Below, piece after piece: positions 56,901-62,900 of a stretch of 64,000 bases of DNA; the first letter of the stretch is position 1, and each line of letters opens with the position of its first letter. The notes under the pieces were generated by a model. The model had not been told where the DNA came from. It did no database searches and saw only the letters and a list, made by a program, of their open reading frames with translations. Source of the DNA: Comamonadaceae bacterium (GTDB lineage Bacteria > Pseudomonadota > Gammaproteobacteria > Burkholderiales > Burkholderiaceae_C); assembly GCA_027486755.1 (NCBI GenBank), contig JAIXOM010000041.1, positions 115,973 to 179,972 on the forward strand, in the 5' to 3' direction. A program made the translations under genes and the position numbers.

Positions 56901-59900
56901 AGGCCCTTGCTGGCCGTGACCACCAGATCGCCCAGAGTACGCAGCCTGTCGCTCATGGCCAGCGGCGCTGTGCCCGCAGCCACCAGGTTGACCGAGGCAT
57001 CGGCCGCCAGGCTCAGCGCGCCGTCTTCGGCACGCACCTGGCCTGAGATGGCCAGCACCGAGGTGTTGGCCACGTTGTCCACGCTCAGGCTGATTTGTCC
57101 ACCCGCAACGGCGCTGACTTGCGACCCAGCAGCCACGCTCAGCCGGTCACCGGCAACGGCCAGCGCAATATCGCCGCCATCGGTGCTGACCAGGCCCAGG
57201 CTGGCGCTGATCCCGTCGATCTTTCCCACCGTCAGGCTGCCGCTGGCCGCCAGTCGCACCGTGCCGGCCGCCTCAGCAGACAACAGGCCCGTGGCCAGCT
57301 CCAGTGCATTGGCTGCTGCCCCGCCCTCGGCCACACGTCCGCCGGCCAGCATGTTCTCGCCGATGGACTCGCTCGCGCTGATCCAGACGCTGCCCCCGCT
57401 CAGGTCCATGTTGTCGGTGGCGTCTGCATCGGTGACCGAGCCGGCACGCGTGGTCAGGCTGAGCAGACCGCTCCCCGCATTGACACTGCCCAGCGCCATG
57501 CCGGCACCGGCGTCCAGCGTCGCGCCCTGGCCGCTCAGGCTCGCGCCTGCGGCTTGCGTGATGCTGCCGCGCACGCTGCTCATGCTCAGCGCGCCTGCGG
57601 CGGTGACCGTGCTGCTGGCGCTTTGCGTCAACTCGCCACGGGTGTTCAGACTCAAGCTGCCGCTGCTGTTGATGCTGCCGGCCAAAGCCAGGTTGCCGCG
57701 TGCATTGACGCTGGCCACGGCGTTGGCGCCGCTGGCCGTCAAAGCGCTCAGTGACACCGCGCCTTGGGTGTCGATCTGCACGCGGCCTGCGCCACTGGCT
57801 GCGAGGCTTGCGGCGCTGAGCACCAGCGCGTCGCCATCAGCACCAATGGCTGCACTGGACACCAGCGCCACACTGCCCGCCTGCAGGTCGGCAAAGCCGG
57901 CCTGCGACACGCCCAAAATGCTGCCGCTGCTGGTGCTCAAGGACGCCAGGCCGCTGGCGCGCAGGCGATCGAGCTGCAGGTTGCCGCTGGTCTCTGTGAG
58001 GTAAGCCGCCCCGCGCACCTGGCCACCCAGCCGCGCGTTGTTGCCTTGCAGGTCGATGCGCAGGGCTGCTGACTCGCTGCCCACATCGCCATTGCCGGTG
58101 TTCAGGCTCAGCCCCGTCGCCCTGACCAGGCCGGCGCCGCTGATGCTGGTGGCAGCCGTCAGGCTGGCTTGCACGGCATCGAGCGTGCCTTCGATCTGCA
58201 GCGCCCCGCCTGCGCGCAACTCAAGGCTGGTCAGTGCGGTGGCGCTGGCCTGCCAGACGATGGTGCCAGAAGCTTGCAGCTTGAGCGCACCGCCGGCCAG
58301 TCCGCGCTGGCTCAGCCAGGCATCGGTCACGGTCAGATTGCCGCTGAGCTGCAGCGTGTCGGAACGGGTGGCGCTGGCGCCCATCGCCGGCGCAGTGCCG
58401 GTCTTGAGATCGAGCAGGCCGTCGAGCGCCGAGCCCATATTGAGGCTGGCGCTGGCCTGCACCTGACCGGCCGCCACGGCGGTGATCTGCACCGCCGCCG
58501 CATCGCCATTCCACTTGAGCTTGTCGCCGGCGTCGAGCCAGTTGTTGAGATCGGTCACCGAACCGGTCAACACCAGGTCGTTACCGCTGAGCGCAGCGCT
58601 CACGCCGCCATCTGCAGTGAACTGCCAGGCCGGCACAACCTGGGTGCGCAAGGTGACCGTCACCGAGCCGGTGATGCCACTGGCCAGCAGCACGTTGGTG
58701 CCCAAGACCAGCGGTGCCGGCTTGCCTTGCAGGGCCAATTCGCCGGGCAGTTGCAGCGCCAGCGTGGGGGCCAGGGCCGGCTGGCTGCTGGTGGTGATGC
58801 TGGCTTGGGCCTGCACCGTCACGTTGCCGCTGGGCGGCGCCAGCGACACGCTGAGGTTGCCGCCCGTGCCGTTGTAGCGCAGCTGGCCCGAGGCCAGGTA
58901 GGCGCTGAGCGCGTCTGCCGTGCCGGTCAGACTCACCTGCGCGCTGTTGTGGCCACTGGGGGCCAGGGCGCTCACATCGCCTTGCAGCAGCAAAGCGCCG
59001 GCGCCCACGGTCAGCGTCACGGTCAAGTTGCCGCTACCGCTGATGGCATTGGCCCCCAGGCGCAACTGCGCTGCCGTGCTGGACGCCGGCAAGCTCCAGC
59101 TCAGCGGAAGCTGCAGTTGCGGCGCCGCCTGCACACCGCTTGCGGCCGCGCCTAGACTGACCGCCAAGGCGCTGGTCGTGCTCACGCCACCGGCCACTGC
59201 GGTCAGGTTCAAGCTGCCCGCACCGCCGCCCAGGCGCAGCCCGCCGCCTGCCAGATAGCTGTTGATCTGGGCCGCCGTGCCGCTCAGGCTCAGGCTGCTG
59301 CCATTGCCAGCGCTCAGCGCCAGCGTGCTGCTCTGTGCCCAGTGCATCACCGCCGAGCCGGTGCTTTGCAGACTCAGGGTAACCGTCGCACCCGCATCTA
59401 GGCCGCCGAGCACGGCGCTGCCGAAGGCCGGCGCCGCCGTGGCACCGGGCGTGAGCACCACCTCGGCCGGCAAATTCAAGGCCGCGCCGGAAGCCGCCAC
59501 CAGCGAGGGCTGGGTCGGCGCAAACAGGTTGATGCTGGCCTGCGTGAAGTCGCCCGCCGCATTGGCGAGCTTAAGCGTCAAGGCCCCGGCCGAGCCGGTG
59601 TAGCTGATGCGCCCTTCGGCCGCCAGGAATGCCGCCAATGCGCTGGCCGTGCCCGACAAGGTGCGCGCCTGCGCGCTGCCGCCCACCGCCACGCCATCGT
59701 CGCCTTGAGCCAAAGCGTTGACCGCGCCCGCGCTGCCCAGCGTGAGCGTCAAAGTCCCGCCGCCGGTGAGGCTTGCGCCCGTCAGGCGCAGCGGCGAGGC
59801 CACGCCGCCGGTGATGGGCCATTGCTGCGGCAGGCTGGCCAGGGTGGGCGTGCCCACCAAAGCCATATCGTCGAGCGCGACCATGGCCCCGACCGCGCGC

Positions 59901-62900
59901 ACGCCGCTGCCCGTGCCGCCCTGGGCCAGCAGCTGCACGCTGCTGGCGTTGCTCACGGCCAACTTGCCAGCCGTGCCCAGATAGGTGTTGAGCGCCGCCG
60001 CATCGCCACTGATGACCAGCGAGGTGCCGCTGTTGCTGACCACGGTCACGCCGGCCTCGGATGCCGCGGTGAAACTGCCACCGCTCGATGCGGTGAAGGT
60101 CAAGGACAGCGCACCCGCGCCGGCAGCCAGCGGGTTGCTCAGCACCAGGGGCATGGGGCCGCTCAGGGGCTTGATCAGGCGCTGCGGCAGGTTCAGGCTC
60201 AGGCCGGTCACGGCCGTGCCCGGGTTGGCCACCGGGCCGCCGTAGAGCGTGTAGGCCGGCGCGGCCAGGTCAAGCGCGCCATGGCTTGCGGCCTGCACCA
60301 GGCCGCCGCTGGCCAGGGACTGCACCGTGACCTGCAGCTTGGCATCCTGGCCGGGGTTGGCCGTCCACTGCAATTTGCCTGCGGTGGCCAGGTAGGCGCT
60401 CAGATCGTCTTGCGTGCCGCTCAAGGTGAGCGAACTGCCGCCCAAGGCGCCAGCGCTCACCGTCACACCCGAGGTGGCCGCATCGGCCGACAAGCTGCCA
60501 TGGCTGACCGTGAGCACCAGGGTGCGCAAGTCTGTGCCGCTGCCCAGCACATTGGCCGGCAAGGTCAGATGGTTGCTGGACGGCAAAACCGTCACATGGC
60601 CGGGCAGGTTGAGCGTGGGCGCGGCAGCGGCGCTGGCCGTGCCATTGCTGCCCAGAGCCGGCAGTTGGACGGCCGTGAGGGTTATCGTCTTGACGGTCTC
60701 GGCCAGCAACTGAGCGCCGTTAAAGGCTCTGGCCTTGAGGGTCAAGACGGGGCTGCCCGTGTTGCCGTTAAAGACCAGCTTGCCCGCAGTGGCCAAGTAG
60801 GCGCTCAGCGCTTGTTCGGTGCCGGTGAGCGTGAGCGAGCCCACGTTGATGGCAGAGCCTGTGGCGGTGACGCCCGTGCCCACACCCGAGCCCAGGCCAG
60901 TGGCCGACAAGTTGCCACCGCTGGTGGAGATAACCACGGTGCGGGTGGCCGAGCCCGTGCCCAGCGCACCAGCAGCCAGCGTGATCTGGCCTTCACTGCG
61001 CGACACCGTCATAGCAGAAGGCAGGTTGAGCGTGGGCAGCGCCACTGCGGCCACGGTGACCGTGGGCGCTGTCACATTGATCGTCGTGCCCGCCGCGCCA
61101 CCGACCATGACGCCGGTGGCAAGACCATTGAGCGTGACACTCACTGTTCCGGTGCCGCTGGCCTTGAGCTTGCCGCTGCTCAGATAGGCGTTGATCTGCG
61201 CAGCTGTGCCGTAGAGGCTCAGCGTTGCACCGGTGCCATTGGCAATGTCAGCACCGCCTGCGCTCGAGTCCTTTAGATTGCTGTCTGCGTCCCAGGTGAG
61301 CGTCACGTTGGTCGACGCACTAAAGGCCAGCGTCACCGGCCCCGCCGCCACCAGCGGCACGCTGCCAAAGGGCAGCGCAATGGTTGCGCCCGGCGTAGTC
61401 ACCAAAGTGGCTGGCAGCACCAAGGTGGCGGCGGCATTGCCGCCCACGGGCTGCGTGTTCAGGCCTTGCAGGGCCACCACGGTGCGCGCCGATGCGCCCG
61501 TTAGATCGGCCGCGCGCGCTAGGTTCAGCGTCAAGCCACCGGCTGCGCCGTTGTAGCTGACCAAGCCCGCTTGCAAATACGCTTCGAGGTTGGCAGCCGT
61601 GCCTGTGAGAGTCAGCGCCGTACCGCTGCCCACAGCGGTCACCGAGCTCGCGCTTGATGCGCTCAGCACGCCGCTGGCCACGCCCAGCGTGAGCACCAGC
61701 GATTCTTCGGCGTTGCCGTTGCCGGCATCAAGGTCGGCGCCGGTGAAGACCAAAGCGCTGGCGGTATTGGCCGTGATGGTCACGGCCTGCGGCAAGGCTG
61801 CGATGGCGGGTGCTGTGGCCGACCCGCTTCGGCTCTCGCTGACGACCACAGGCGTTTGCGCAGTGACCACCGCCGTCTTGACCGTCTGCGCCAGCACCTG
61901 GCCTGCCGCAGGGCCCGTGCCCAGGACTTGCGCCCTAAGCGTCAAGCTGTGCGAGCCCAAGCTGCCGCTGTAGGTCAAATTACCCGCTGTGGCCAAGTAG
62001 TTGCTCAGCGCTTGTTCTGTGCCGCTCAGGGTCAGCGTACTGCTTCCCGAAACCGTGGCGGTCACGCCTGCACCCGTCGGATCATTGGCCGACAGGAGGC
62101 CGCTGGAGATTTCCACGACGACCGTGCGCGCTGTCGAGCTTGTGCCCAAGGCACCGCCATCCAAAGTGATCCGGCCGCCGCTGGTCGACACCGTCATCGC
62201 AGACGGCAGGTTGAGCGTCGGCAGGCTCAAAGAAGCCGCCGTGCCCGTGACCGTGTTCACCACAATCACATTGGCCGCCGGATTGCCACCCGTCACGCCC
62301 GCGCTCTGGGTATTGACCGTCACACTCACCGTGCCATTGCCGCTGGCCTTGACTTTGCCAGCAGCCAGGTAGGCATTGATCTGCTCGGCCGTTCCGTAAA
62401 GGCTCAGCGTTGCAGCGGCTGCGCTGCCGTTGCCAATCGGCGCAGCACCCACCGCGTCCGAGACCCGCAGATGGCTGTCGGCATCCCAGGCCAGGGTCAC
62501 GTTCGACGATGCGGTCAGGGCAAGCGTCACCGGCCCCGCAGCCACCAGCGGCGTTGCGCCAAAGGCGATGACAGCACCGACACCAGGCGTGGTGTTGACA
62601 TTTGCCGGCAGCACCAGGCTGGCGATGGCGCTGCCGCCCAGAGTCTGCGAGCCCGCACTTTGCAGGTTCAAGCTGGCACTGGCCGACGCACCATTGAGCG
62701 CAGCCGCACGCGCCAGCGTCAAGCCCAGCGCACCGGCCGGGCCGTTGTAGCTGAGCGAGTTGGCCTGCAAATAGGTTTTAAGCTGGGCGGCGGTGCCAGT
62801 CAAAGTTCGCGCGGTGTCCGTGCCAGACACACTCACCGGGCCGCCCGTCACAGCCGTAAGCACACCGCTGGCCACGGTGAGCGTGAGCCGCAGCGATTCG